A stretch of DNA of 40,452 nucleotides from Alphaproteobacteria bacterium UBA830 (GTDB lineage: Bacteria > Pseudomonadota > Alphaproteobacteria > MPNO01 > UBA830): the NCBI GenBank assembly GCA_905181725.1, contig CAJIYX010000085.1, positions 1-40,452 on the forward strand, written 5' to 3'. Positions within the stretch are counted from its first letter, which is position 1, and each line of letters begins with the position of its first letter. The position numbers were made by a program, and so were the translations under genes. Shown one piece after another: positions 1 to 8,422 of the stretch. A model generated the notes under the pieces. It saw only the letters and a list, made by a program, of their open reading frames with translations, made no database searches and had not been told where the DNA came from.

Positions 1-841
1 CCTCACCCGGGGCATAGGGCGCAAGCCGGTCGAGATAGAGACCGGCATAGGCTGCGTCCTGAAAATCAATCAACCGCCGGATGGCGTGGTCGAGCGTCGG
101 CTGCACATCCGCCGGGAACGCAGTGGCCCGTTGCAGAAGATCAGCGCCAACGACGACATGTGCGAACCGGTCTTCCGGCAGAAATGCCTGAACCGCGACA
201 TCGCCCTTCGCCGCCTTGAGCCCCGCCTCGAACCCGGCAAGGTTGGCGTCGACCGCTTTGCCTTCGGCGCGGATACCGGCCCGGAACGTCTCATCGGTGA
301 TCGGCAGCGCGCCGCACCCGGCAATGGCCCCCAGCAGCACGGCGCTGATATGCGCACCGGCGTCGCGTGAGGCATCTTCCATATCGAACAGGATCTGCGA
401 TTTCGACCTGTCGCCCGCCACCTGGACGAGCTGTTTCGCATCGGCACGCCCGTCGCCCATCTTCATTTTCTCAGAGGTCGAAAAAACGCGGTGGGTCGAC
501 GCGATCAGCAGGGTGCGGTCCGGCGTCACATAGCCGGATTGAATCTGCCGCCCGGTTTCAAGCAACTCGGTAGAGGCAAATACGTCGATCTCGCCCGGTG
601 ACGGGCTGAGCGCGAAAACCGGTTCGGCGCCACCGATTTCGTTCCCCCCGATCTCATCCCAGGTCTGCGGCCAGATTTCGACGTAATAGGTCGTCGCCCC
701 GGTCCGCTGTGCAACACCGGGAATGGACGTCGCCTGCACCGGCAGGTTGCTGTCCTGCGCGGCGTTGACGATCCAGCTTGTCAGCACCCCGCCGCCTTCG
801 CCACCGAGAGCAGCGACCAGAAGTGTCAGCGGCGCGGTCAT
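1..841 (-). CDS. iorB: Indolepyruvate ferredoxin oxidoreductase, beta subunit (iorB), 3' end outside window
   Basis: An open frame starts with ATG at 841 and stays open for 280 codons to the left edge, so the C-terminus is missing. The start overlaps the iorA stop (ATGA at 841-838), as expected for a translationally coupled pair. The N-terminus (MTAPLTLLVAALGGEGGGVL) has the Gly-rich opening of the pyruvate/ketoisovalerate oxidoreductase gamma-type domain, followed by the conserved region QATSIPGVAQRTGATTYYVE at about residues 36-55. The family pairs with IorA to decarboxylate arylpyruvates (indolepyruvate, phenylpyruvate) to aryl-acetyl-CoA in amino-acid breakdown. Proteobacterial aerobic-type IorB proteins are often about 500 residues with an extra C-terminal domain, so a large part probably lies outside. 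The assignment rests on the motifs and on the adjacent iorA. Confidence 0.85.
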   Translation of the reverse strand, partial: MTAPLTLLVAALGGEGGGVLTSWIVNAAQDSNLPVQATSIPGVAQRTGATTYYVEIWPQTWDEIGGNEIGGAEPVFALSPSPGEIDVFASTELLETGRQIQSGYVTPDRTLLIASTHRVFSTSEKMKMGDGRADAKQLVQVAGDRSKSQILFDMEDASRDAGAHISAVLLGAIAGCGALPITDETFRAGIRAEGKAVDANLAGFEAGLKAAKGDVAVQAFLPEDRFAHVVVGADLLQRATAFPADVQPTLDHAIRRLIDFQDAAYAGLYLDRLAPYAPGE

Positions 842-2976
842 GCGCTGCGCCCTGCGAGCAGACCGATGACGGATTTACGCATGCCTTCGACGGCGCGTTC
901 CAGCTTGCCGGGATTGCGCACCCGTTCGGCCCGATAGAAGGACGGACACAGCACAGCCGCATGGCTGACCTCGCCGCACAGCCCGCAGCCGACGCAGCTG
1001 TTGTTCACGCTGGCGACCGGGTCGTCGCGCAGCGGATCGGGGTTCGGCTTGATCGTCAGGCTGGGACAGCCGGACAGGCGGATACAGGAATGATCGCCGG
1101 TGCAGACCTCGTCATCAATGCCGAAGCGCGGCAGTTCGACCCGTTTGCCGCTTTTGAGTTTTTCGGCATTCTCGCCACGCAGGCGGCGCTGGCGCGCAAG
1201 CTGGCATTCGCCGTCGGCGATGATGATCTTCAGGCCTTTTTCAGGCGTGGTCAGCGCTTCGCGCAACGCATTCACCATCTCGGCAACCGAATAGGTGCGT
1301 ACCGTGCGCATCCACGGCACGCCCAGGCTTTTTAGCGTCTTTTCAATCGACATGCCGGGATTGCGACCGCCCCGGCCCTTGGCGCTGGACGGGATGAACT
1401 GCTGACCTGTCGCCGACGTAAAGCCGTTCTGCATGATCACCAGAACAGCATCGCCCTCATTCAGCATGTTGGCAATCACGCCCGTGGTCAGACCGTTATG
1501 CCAGAACCCGCCATCACCCATGATCGAGATCGAGCGCTTGTCCTGAAACGGAGAGACGGCGGCAGCACTGGCAAGCGACATGCCATACCCCAGAATGGAA
1601 TTCCCCATCGAGAACGGCTCGAAGGTCGCGAAGGCATGGCAGCCGATATCGGCGGCGATATGCACCTTGCCGATCTCTTCCTGCAGCAGCTTGAGCGCGG
1701 AAAACACCGGGCGTTCGGGACACCCTGTGCAGAACTGCGGCGGGCGCGGCGGCAACGCCGTCGGGAACGCCGCCTCGGCACCGGCCATGGCCGCACCGAT
1801 GCGCTCGGCCTCGGCACGGATATGCGCTGGATCGCCAATGCCGAGCCCCTCGGCCTCGATAAAGCCCATCAGCCCCTGATGCATGACGGCGCCGTTATAT
1901 TCGCCCGCCATCGGGAACACGTCCTTGCCGTGAAGGCGGGTCTGGATGTCGGCCTTGCGCAGGATGGTATTGATCTGATGTTCGATATATTCGGGATTGC
2001 CCTCTTCGATGATGAGGACGGCGCCTTTTCCGGCAGTAAAATCGGTCACCTGATCCGGCAGCAGCGGGAAGACCACGTTAAGGACCATCAGCGGTATTTT
2101 GCTGTTGCCGAAATCATCGGCCAGGCCAAGCCGGGCAAGACGGCGGATCAGCGTATTATAGAGCCCACCAGGCACGATGATGCCGAGCCGGTCGATATCG
2201 CCGTCGAAAAATTCGTTGAGCTTGTTGTCACGGATGAATTTCTGCGCTGCCGGCAGGCGTTGCTCGACCTTCAGTTTTTCCTGCACGAATGTGACCGGCG
2301 GGTGAGCAAGCTTGCCGTAGTTAAACGGTGCCGGTTCTTTCTGGCGGTTCCGCGTATTGATCGGCGGCTTTTTGTTGTCCTTGGCGATAAACCGCCCCTG
2401 CACATGACAGGACCGGATACGCAGCTGCATGATGACCGGCGTGTTTGACGCCTCCGACAGCTCGAACGATTTTTCGACCGCATCGACGATGGACGTCAGG
2501 TTCGGGCGCGGATCGACCAGCCACAGGCTCGATTTCATGGCCATCGACAGGGTGCGTTCCTGAATGATGCTCGCACCTTCGCCGTAATCCTCACCACTGA
2601 CGATCAGCGCGCCGCCGATCACCCCGGGAGAGGCAAGGTTGCTGAGTGCGTCGGCGGCCACGTTAGTGCCGACGATGGATTTCCAGCCCACCGCGCCGCG
2701 CAGCGGATAATTGATTGACGCACCGAGCATGGCGGCTGCCGCGGCCTCGTTCGTGCCGGTTTCGACATGGATGCCCATTTCATCCATCAGTTCCTCGGCG
2801 TCGAGCAGCACATCGAGCAGGTGAGAAACCGGCGCGCCCTGATAACCGCCGACATAGGCGACGCCGGACTGCAATAATCCCTTGGTGACCGCGAGAATAC
2901 CCTCGCCATGAAAGACCTCGCCATCGCCGAGGCGCAGCGATTCCACTTCCTTGCTGAATGATCTTTCGGCGCTCAT
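838..2976 (-). CDS. iorA: Indolepyruvate ferredoxin oxidoreductase, alpha subunit (iorA)
   Basis: The 712-residue protein has the 2-oxoacid:ferredoxin oxidoreductase layout: an N-terminal pyrimidine-binding domain (GGYQGAPVSHLLDVL near residue 43), a central FCTGCPERP motif, a ThDP motif (MGDGGFWHNGL, with a downstream Asn) and a C-terminal ferredoxin-like region with CVGCGLCG and a final CP. The spacing of the first C-terminal Cys group (C-x5-C-x5-C-P) is modified compared with archaeal IorA. It converts arylpyruvates and CoA to aryl-acetyl-CoA and CO2 together with IorB. Start choice: a purine-rich GGGGAG sits 6 nt upstream of the ATG at 2976 but directly abuts the ATG at 2982, so 2976 is preferred. 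Upstream extension to 3291 would run through the selA promoter and coding start and is rejected. Confidence 0.92.
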   Translation of the reverse strand: MSAERSFSKEVESLRLGDGEVFHGEGILAVTKGLLQSGVAYVGGYQGAPVSHLLDVLLDAEELMDEMGIHVETGTNEAAAAAMLGASINYPLRGAVGWKSIVGTNVAADALSNLASPGVIGGALIVSGEDYGEGASIIQERTLSMAMKSSLWLVDPRPNLTSIVDAVEKSFELSEASNTPVIMQLRIRSCHVQGRFIAKDNKKPPINTRNRQKEPAPFNYGKLAHPPVTFVQEKLKVEQRLPAAQKFIRDNKLNEFFDGDIDRLGIIVPGGLYNTLIRRLARLGLADDFGNSKIPLMVLNVVFPLLPDQVTDFTAGKGAVLIIEEGNPEYIEHQINTILRKADIQTRLHGKDVFPMAGEYNGAVMHQGLMGFIEAEGLGIGDPAHIRAEAERIGAAMAGAEAAFPTALPPRPPQFCTGCPERPVFSALKLLQEEIGKVHIAADIGCHAFATFEPFSMGNSILGYGMSLASAAAVSPFQDKRSISIMGDGGFWHNGLTTGVIANMLNEGDAVLVIMQNGFTSATGQQFIPSSAKGRGGRNPGMSIEKTLKSLGVPWMRTVRTYSVAEMVNALREALTTPEKGLKIIIADGECQLARQRRLRGENAEKLKSGKRVELPRFGIDDEVCTGDHSCIRLSGCPSLTIKPNPDPLRDDPVASVNNSCVGCGLCGEVSHAAVLCPSFYRAERVRNPGKLERAVEGMRKSVIGLLAGRSA

Positions 2977-3100
2977 ATCCATCTCCCCTGATGCCTGTCT
3001 CGGCACGTGTATAGGTAATTTATACGCGGGTTTCGCAATATTGGCACGAGTCCATCGCGCCGATTGCCTATCCCGCCACAGACAGTATTCTCCGGTCGAC

Positions 3101-4519
3101 ATGACAGAAAAATCATCTTCTCCCATGGCCCGCCTGCCATCCGTCGACCGGCTGCTCAAAGCGGATGCGACCGCGCCGCTAATCGACGCGTTCGGCAGGG
3201 CGGAAACGACGGCATCGATCCGCAATTCGCTGGCTGAGATCCGCAAAGATCTGGCTATTTCGGGAGGCGAACCGCCCGAAGACACCGCCATCCTTCACGT
3301 TGTATCAGAAGTACTCGCGCGAAATGCAGCCCCGTCGCTGCGCCCGGTCTTCAACCTGACGGGCACGGTTCTGCACACCAATCTGGGGCGTGCATCCCTG
3401 CCGGAAGAGGCAATCGACGCAGTCGCAGCAGCCGCGCGCGGCGCGAGCAACCTGGAATACCGCATATCTGAGGGCAAACGCGGCGACCGCGACGAGCATA
3501 TCGAAGACCAGCTTTGCGCGATAACCGGCGCGGAAGCGGCGACCATCGTCAATAACAACGCTGCCGCCGTGATGCTCGTGCTCAACACCTTCGCGCTGGG
3601 CAAGGAAGTGCCGACATCGCGCGGCGAGCTGATCGAGATTGGCGGCTCGTTCCGGATGCCCGACATCATGGCCCAATCCGGCTGCACGCTGGTCGAGGTC
3701 GGCACCACCAACCGCACCCATCTGAAAGATTTCGCCGGCGCCATCGGGCCCGAGACCGGCATGATCATGAAGGTCCATACCAGCAACTACGTGGTCGAAG
3801 GCTTCACCGCCGAGGTTCCGGAACCGGAGCTCGCGAAGCTGTGCCACGACAATGACATCCCCTTCGCCATCGATCTCGGCAGCGGCACCCTGACCGATCT
3901 TGCGCAGTTCGGCCTGCCGCATGAGCCGACGCCGATGGAAGCGATGAAACACGGGGCCGATGTCATAACGTTCTCCGGCGACAAGCTGCTGGGCGGCCCG
4001 CAGGCCGGCATCATCGTCGGCACGAAGGATTACATCGCGCAGATCAAGAAAAACCCGATGAAGCGCGCGCTGCGCTGCGACAAGATGACGATTGCCGCCC
4101 TGTCCGCCGTGCTGCGGCTGTATGCCGACCCGGACCGCCTTGTCGAACGCGTGCCGACGCTGCGCCTGCTGGCCCGCCCGGTCGACGTTATCCGGGGCGT
4201 TGCCGAGCGGATGGGTCCTGCATTGGCCGCCGCGGTCGACGGGTTCGGGTCGGTCACGGATACCGCCTGCGAAAGTCAGATCGGTTCCGGCGCCCTGCCG
4301 ACACGGCGGATCCCGAGCGCAGGTCTGGCGATCATGCCCAATGCCAAAAGCGGCACGGCGCTGAAGGCGCTGGCGGAAGCGTTTCGCGCCCTGCCCGTGC
4401 CGGTCATCGGGCGCATTCAGGACGACGCGTTTATCCTCGATCTCCGCTGCCTTGAAGACGAGGATGGTTTTACGGCACAGCTTGCGAAGCTCGATCTGGG
4501 GCTTGATCTTCCGCGATGA
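3101..4519 (+). CDS. selA: L-seryl-tRNA(Sec) selenium transferase (SelA)
   Basis: SelA is a PLP enzyme that converts seryl-tRNA(Sec) to selenocysteyl-tRNA(Sec) using selenophosphate. The 472-residue protein matches the bacterial family along its length: an N-terminal RLPSVDRLL segment (residues 11-19), FNLTGTVLHTNLGRASL (84-100), IVNNNAAAVML (149-159), the SRGELIEIGGSFRMPD region (173-188) and the PLP-lysine motif FSGDKLLGGPQAG. The lysine falls at residue 295, the same number as in the E. coli enzyme. The ATG at 3101 gives a family-typical N-terminus; the in-frame ATG at 3125 is an alternative. The gene is divergent from iorA and overlaps selB by 4 nt (ATGA), so the two are probably cotranscribed and translationally coupled. 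Confidence 0.96.
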   Translation: MTEKSSSPMARLPSVDRLLKADATAPLIDAFGRAETTASIRNSLAEIRKDLAISGGEPPEDTAILHVVSEVLARNAAPSLRPVFNLTGTVLHTNLGRASLPEEAIDAVAAAARGASNLEYRISEGKRGDRDEHIEDQLCAITGAEAATIVNNNAAAVMLVLNTFALGKEVPTSRGELIEIGGSFRMPDIMAQSGCTLVEVGTTNRTHLKDFAGAIGPETGMIMKVHTSNYVVEGFTAEVPEPELAKLCHDNDIPFAIDLGSGTLTDLAQFGLPHEPTPMEAMKHGADVITFSGDKLLGGPQAGIIVGTKDYIAQIKKNPMKRALRCDKMTIAALSAVLRLYADPDRLVERVPTLRLLARPVDVIRGVAERMGPALAAAVDGFGSVTDTACESQIGSGALPTRRIPSAGLAIMPNAKSGTALKALAEAFRALPVPVIGRIQDDAFILDLRCLEDEDGFTAQLAKLDLGLDLPR

Positions 4520-6441
4520 TTATCGCGACCGCAGGCCATGTCGATCATGGCAAGACCCTGCTGATCAGAACCCTGACCGGGATCGATACCGACCGGCTGC
4601 CGGAAGAAAAACGGCGTAATCTCACCATCGATCTGGGCTTTGCCTATCTGCCGCTTGACGGTGCGGAGACCATCGGTTTTATCGACGTACCCGGCCATGA
4701 ACGGTTTATCCGCAACATGCTCTGCGGTGTCGCCGGGATCGATTTCGTGCTGTTCATCGTCGCCGCCGATGACGGCCCCATGCCGCAGACCCGCGAACAT
4801 CTGGCAATCCTCGACCTGCTGGGCGTCAGCCGCGGTGCCGTGGCGCTGACCAAAATCGACCGGGTCAGCGAGGAACGTGCTGCCGAAGTCGCCGAAGACA
4901 TCGAGCTGCTATTCACCGACACCTCGCTTGACGGGCTGCCGATCTTCCCGGTCTCCGCGATGACCGGGGACGGCATTGACGGGCTCAAGGACCACCTGCT
5001 GGCCATCGCCGCTGATCTGCCGCCGCGCCCCGTGACGGGCAATTTCCGCCTCGCCATCGACCGCAGTTTTGATGTTGTTGGCGCCGGTCTTGTCGTGACG
5101 GGCACGGCTTTTTCAGGGCGGATAGCGGCGGACGACGCGGCCTGCGTACTGGGCGCGGACATGGATGTGCGCATACGCGGTATTCACGCGCAGAACGCCA
5201 AGGCCGAAAGTGGTCGCGCCGGTCAGCGCTGCGCGCTTAATCTGGCGGGCACCGCTCTCGACAAGGATCTGATCGAGCGCGGCGACTGGGTCGTGACCGG
5301 TAATCTGTCGGCGCCGGCGCACAAGCTGGATATCCGGCTGAATGTGCTCAAATCCGAAGGCCGGGCCCTGGCGCACTGGACACCGGTGCATGTGCATCTG
5401 GGCGCCGCCGAAACCACCGGCCGTGTTGCCATTCTGGGTGCCACGAGCATCGCGCCCGGCGAAAGCGGTCTGGCACAGATCGTTCTCGACCGGCCAATCG
5501 GTGCGGTGCATGGCGACCGGCTGATCCTGCGCGATCAGTCGGCGCAGCGCACCCTCGGCGGTGGCCGGGTGATCGACCTGTTTCCACCGGCCCGGGGCCG
5601 CGCCAAGCCCGACCGGCTCGCCTTCCTGCACGCGATGGAAGATGCCGATGACGGCACGGCGCTATCGGCATTGCTGGAAACAATGCCCAACGGGCTGCAT
5701 CTCGACCGCTTCGCATCTACCCGCAACCTGACAGAGGGCGATATGGAGGCGCTGGCCGAACTGGTGCCGATGAAATCTGTCCGTACCGAGACCGGCACAC
5801 TGGGGTTTTCGGACGAACGCTGGGCGGCCGTGCGCAGCGCCGTGCTCGAAGGTCTTGCGGCCTGGCACAAAAAATCACCCGATACAGTGGGCCCCGGCGA
5901 AAACCGTATTCTGGCCGGCACGGGTATCCGTCTACCGCCGGAAGCCGCGGTGGCCATTGCCGCGGAACTGGTGCGCGAAAAGGTCATCGTCAAAGAAGGC
6001 ATGGGCGTGCGCCTGCCGTCGCACCAACCGAGCCTGCAGGGCGCGGATGCCACCAACTGGAAGAAGATCAAACCGCTGCTGCTGGAGGGTGGCCTGCGCC
6101 CACCCGTGGTCACCGATATCGCCCAGGAAATCGGCAGCGAACCGCGCAAAGTGGAATCCCTGCTAGTCCGCGCCGGGCGTCATGGGCTGGTGGTGCGGAT
6201 CGCGAAGAACCGGTTCTACCCGCCCGAAACCCTGCGCAAGCTGGCGGATATCGCCGAGACGGTGTCAGCCGATGTCGAAGACGGCATGGTGACGGCGGCG
6301 AACTTCCGCGATGCCACCGATGTTGGCCGCAACCTCGCCATCGAAGTGCTGGAATTCTTCGACAAGGTAAAATTTACCCGCCGCGTCGGCGACGGCCACG
6401 AGGTTATCCGCCCCGCGGCGGAAGCCTTTAGCGGCGACTGA
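4516..6441 (+). CDS. selB: Selenocysteine-specific elongation factor SelB
   Basis: SelB is a GTPase that delivers Sec-tRNA(Sec) to ribosomes paused at UGA codons followed by a SECIS hairpin. The 641-residue protein begins with the G1 loop GHVDHGKT (residues 7-14). It has G3 as DVPGHE (57-62) and G4 as TKID (112-115), then EF-Tu-like beta-barrel domains and a C-terminal part containing the winged-helix repeats that bind mRNA in this family (for example the segment near KPLLLEGGLRPP). Length is close to that of E. coli SelB (614). The ATG overlaps the selA stop. The stop at 6439 lies 25 nt before tRNA-Sec, completing a selA-selB-selC block. The presence of SelB makes in-frame UGA decoding elsewhere in the window plausible. 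Confidence 0.96.
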   Translation: MIIATAGHVDHGKTLLIRTLTGIDTDRLPEEKRRNLTIDLGFAYLPLDGAETIGFIDVPGHERFIRNMLCGVAGIDFVLFIVAADDGPMPQTREHLAILDLLGVSRGAVALTKIDRVSEERAAEVAEDIELLFTDTSLDGLPIFPVSAMTGDGIDGLKDHLLAIAADLPPRPVTGNFRLAIDRSFDVVGAGLVVTGTAFSGRIAADDAACVLGADMDVRIRGIHAQNAKAESGRAGQRCALNLAGTALDKDLIERGDWVVTGNLSAPAHKLDIRLNVLKSEGRALAHWTPVHVHLGAAETTGRVAILGATSIAPGESGLAQIVLDRPIGAVHGDRLILRDQSAQRTLGGGRVIDLFPPARGRAKPDRLAFLHAMEDADDGTALSALLETMPNGLHLDRFASTRNLTEGDMEALAELVPMKSVRTETGTLGFSDERWAAVRSAVLEGLAAWHKKSPDTVGPGENRILAGTGIRLPPEAAVAIAAELVREKVIVKEGMGVRLPSHQPSLQGADATNWKKIKPLLLEGGLRPPVVTDIAQEIGSEPRKVESLLVRAGRHGLVVRIAKNRFYPPETLRKLADIAETVSADVEDGMVTAANFRDATDVGRNLAIEVLEFFDKVKFTRRVGDGHEVIRPAAEAFSGD

Positions 6442-6466
6442 AAGTCGGGTATTGTCCGGTCGCGAT

Positions 6467-6562
6467 GGAAGAGAATCGTTCCCCGGTGGGGCGCCCGGTC
6501 TTCAAAACCGGTGAGGGGCGTTAGACGTCCCTGGTGGGTTCGACTCCCACTCTTTTCCGCCA
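6467..6562 (+). tRNA. selC: tRNA-Sec (anticodon TCA)
   Basis: This is a 96-nt selenocysteine tRNA. The acceptor stem has 8 bp (GGAAGAGA with TCTTTTCC, one G-T), the bacterial tRNA-Sec hallmark. The anticodon arm is CCGGT-CTTCAAA-ACCGG, reading UGA with anticodon TCA. A long variable arm follows (AGGGGCG, loop TTAGA, CGTCCCT; 7 bp with one G-T). The T arm is GTGGG-TTCGACT-CCCAC, and discriminator G plus encoded CCA end at 6562. Every arm expected of SelC can be drawn by eye. It lies directly behind selB on the same strand and may be processed from the selAB transcript. Confidence 0.97.
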
Positions 6563-6667
6563 ATTCCCTTTGATTTCCTCATCTCCGGTGCCGGGCGCGG
6601 CGAAGCCGGCTGACCCGTATGAAGCATCAGACGCCCGCCACGATCCGCGTGTTTTTTCGCGCATACC

Positions 6668-6681
6668 ACTTGTATACAAGT
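6668..6681. promoter_or_regulatory. 14-bp perfect palindrome, candidate operator
   Basis: ACTTGTATACAAGT is a perfect 14-bp inverted repeat in the 168-nt gap between tRNA-Sec and the alpha/beta hydrolase gene, 50 nt before its start. TTGTATACAA-like palindromes are typical operators of GntR-family (FCD subgroup) repressors; that link is family knowledge, and no GntR gene is present in the window. The operon itself encodes a MarR-family protein, which could be the binder instead. The rest of the gap shows no gene. Confidence 0.4.
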
Positions 6682-6730
6682 TAATTGACAGGCATGGTTA
6701 TCGTCCACGGACGAAGCGGAGCACCCAGAC

Positions 6731-7591
6731 TTGCCACAACTTTCGAGCACTGACGGCACATCGCTCTATTACGAAGAGACCGGCGCGGGCGATCCCGTTC
6801 TGTTCATTCATGAATTCGCCGGCAATCATCGGACCTGGGCGGCGCAGATGGCGGCACTCGGCAAAACACATCGCTGTATCGCCTATTCGGCGCGTGGCTA
6901 CCCGCCGTCCGACGTGCCGGCCAGTGACGAATCTTACGGCCAGGATATCGCCGTCGGCGACGCTATCGCGCTGCTGGACGCACTCGGTATTGAGCGCGCC
7001 CATATCGTCGGGCATTCGATGGGCGCCTATACCGCGCTGCATGTCGGACTGAAACACCCAGATCGCTGCCTGTCCGTTGCGGCACTCGGCTGCGGCTGGG
7101 GCTCTCACCCGGACGAGCGCGAAACCGCACGTGGTCTGTGCCAGGACATCGCCGCCATGTTCCGCGAAAAGCCGATCGCCGAGTCCGCCGCAACATACGC
7201 ACGGTTTCCCATGCGTCATACGTTCGAGGCCAAGGACCCGGCCGGCTTCGCCGCGTTCGAGGAAATCCTCGGCGGCCTGTCGCCCGAAGGGGCCGCCCTG
7301 ACCATGCTGAACCTGCAGCGCGATCGTCCCACCCTTTGGGACATGGAAGAAAAACTGAAAAATTTCACTCCGCCTTTGCTTGTGCTGGTCGGCGATGAAG
7401 ATCACCCCTGCCTCGACGGCAGCCTGTTTCTCAAACGCGCCGTGCCGACGGCGGCGCTGCAGATCGTGCCGCGCGCAGGGCACACCATCACGATGGAAGA
7501 ACCGGCGATCGTAAACGCGGCGCTGGAAGACCTGTTTGCGGCCGCATCGGCCGGCACCTGGATGAATCACCAAAAAGACCACAACACATAG
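6731..7591 (+). CDS. Alpha/beta-fold hydrolase
   Basis: This 286-residue alpha/beta hydrolase has an oxyanion-loop segment LFIHEFAGNH (residues 24-33), the nucleophile elbow GHSMG with Ser96, an acid segment LVLVGDEDH, and the catalytic-His region RAGHTITMEEP near the C-terminus. The family includes C-C hydrolases, enol-lactonases and esterases, and the substrate cannot be read from the sequence. The start is TTG at 6731, giving the family-typical opening LSSTDGTSLYYEE; no better ATG is seen in frame. It is the first gene of a same-strand run continuing through the amidase, MarR and molybdenum hydroxylase genes, so a hydrolytic step in the same catabolic route is likely. It lies 15 nt before the SDR gene. 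Confidence 0.85.
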   Translation: MPQLSSTDGTSLYYEETGAGDPVLFIHEFAGNHRTWAAQMAALGKTHRCIAYSARGYPPSDVPASDESYGQDIAVGDAIALLDALGIERAHIVGHSMGAYTALHVGLKHPDRCLSVAALGCGWGSHPDERETARGLCQDIAAMFREKPIAESAATYARFPMRHTFEAKDPAGFAAFEEILGGLSPEGAALTMLNLQRDRPTLWDMEEKLKNFTPPLLVLVGDEDHPCLDGSLFLKRAVPTAALQIVPRAGHTITMEEPAIVNAALEDLFAAASAGTWMNHQKDHNT

Positions 7592-7606
7592 ACAGAGGAG
7601 TCGACA

Positions 7607-8416
7607 ATGGACCTGCAACTCAAAGGCAAGACCGCTCTTATCACGGGCGGCAGCGAAGGTATCGGCAAGGGCATCGCCATGGGACTGGCACAGGAAGGCG
7701 TCAATATCGCCATCTGTTCGCGCCGTCCGGAACCGCTTGAAGCGACCGCTCAGGAAATTCGCGACGCGACCGGCGTGAAGGTCTTCGCGATCCCGACCGA
7801 CCTGACCGATGACGACCAGACACGCGCCTTTGTCGAACAGGGCGCGAAGGAACTCGGCCGGGTCGATATCATGGTCAATAATGCGGGCTCGTCACCCGGC
7901 GGCGTGATCGAGACGCTGACGGAAGACGACTGGGCACAATCACTGCAGCTCAAATTCATGGGTTACGTGCGCTGCCTGCGCTACGTGCTGCCTATCATGG
8001 TCGAGCAGGGCGGCGGGCGCGTCGTCAACCTGATCGGCAATGACGGCGTGAAGCCGTCCTACTGGGAAATCGCGCCGGGTGCTGCCAACGCCGCCGGCCA
8101 GAATCTGACAATCTCGCTCGCCGGACAATACGGCAAAAACAATATCAGCTTCGTCGCCGTCAATCCGGGCCCGGTCCGCACCGAACGCTGGACCGGGCTG
8201 GTCAATGCGATGTCGCGGGACATGGATATTTCCTTCGAGGAGGCCGACAAGCTGGCACCGGCCTCGATCCCTCTGGGGCGGATCGCCGAGACCAAGGAAG
8301 TCGCCGATCTCTGCGTCATGCTGTCTTCGCCGCTAACGCATTTCGTCAACGGCACCCAGATCGAAATCGACGGCGGTCAGGAAAAATCGCTGATGGACCG
8401 GGCGCGCGACCGGTAG
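7607..8416 (+). CDS. SDR-family protein lacking the canonical YxxxK site
   Basis: This 269-residue short-chain dehydrogenase/reductase follows a GAGGAG ribosome site. The Rossmann motif TGGSEGIG (residues 13-20) and NNAG (91-94) are intact, and an NPGPVRTERW segment (from residue 186) and a C-terminal IEIDGGQ are typical of classical SDRs. In the active-site helix the usual Tyr-x3-Lys is absent: the GAANAA segment (158-163) places Asn161 where Lys is expected and Pro157 where Tyr is expected, while a Tyr lies further upstream at 152. The preceding Ser position reads IGND. Divergent SDRs with this kind of helix exist, so the gene is not obviously broken, but its chemistry may be non-standard. 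It sits between the alpha/beta hydrolase and the amidase. Confidence 0.85.
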   Translation: MDLQLKGKTALITGGSEGIGKGIAMGLAQEGVNIAICSRRPEPLEATAQEIRDATGVKVFAIPTDLTDDDQTRAFVEQGAKELGRVDIMVNNAGSSPGGVIETLTEDDWAQSLQLKFMGYVRCLRYVLPIMVEQGGGRVVNLIGNDGVKPSYWEIAPGAANAAGQNLTISLAGQYGKNNISFVAVNPGPVRTERWTGLVNAMSRDMDISFEEADKLAPASIPLGRIAETKEVADLCVMLSSPLTHFVNGTQIEIDGGQEKSLMDRARDR

Positions 8417-8422
8417 CAAAAA

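Noticed and set aside
838..3291. Longer iorA frame starting at 3291
   Set aside because: It would overlap the selA start and lacks similarity upstream of residue 104; a purine-rich ribosome site precedes the ATG at 2976.
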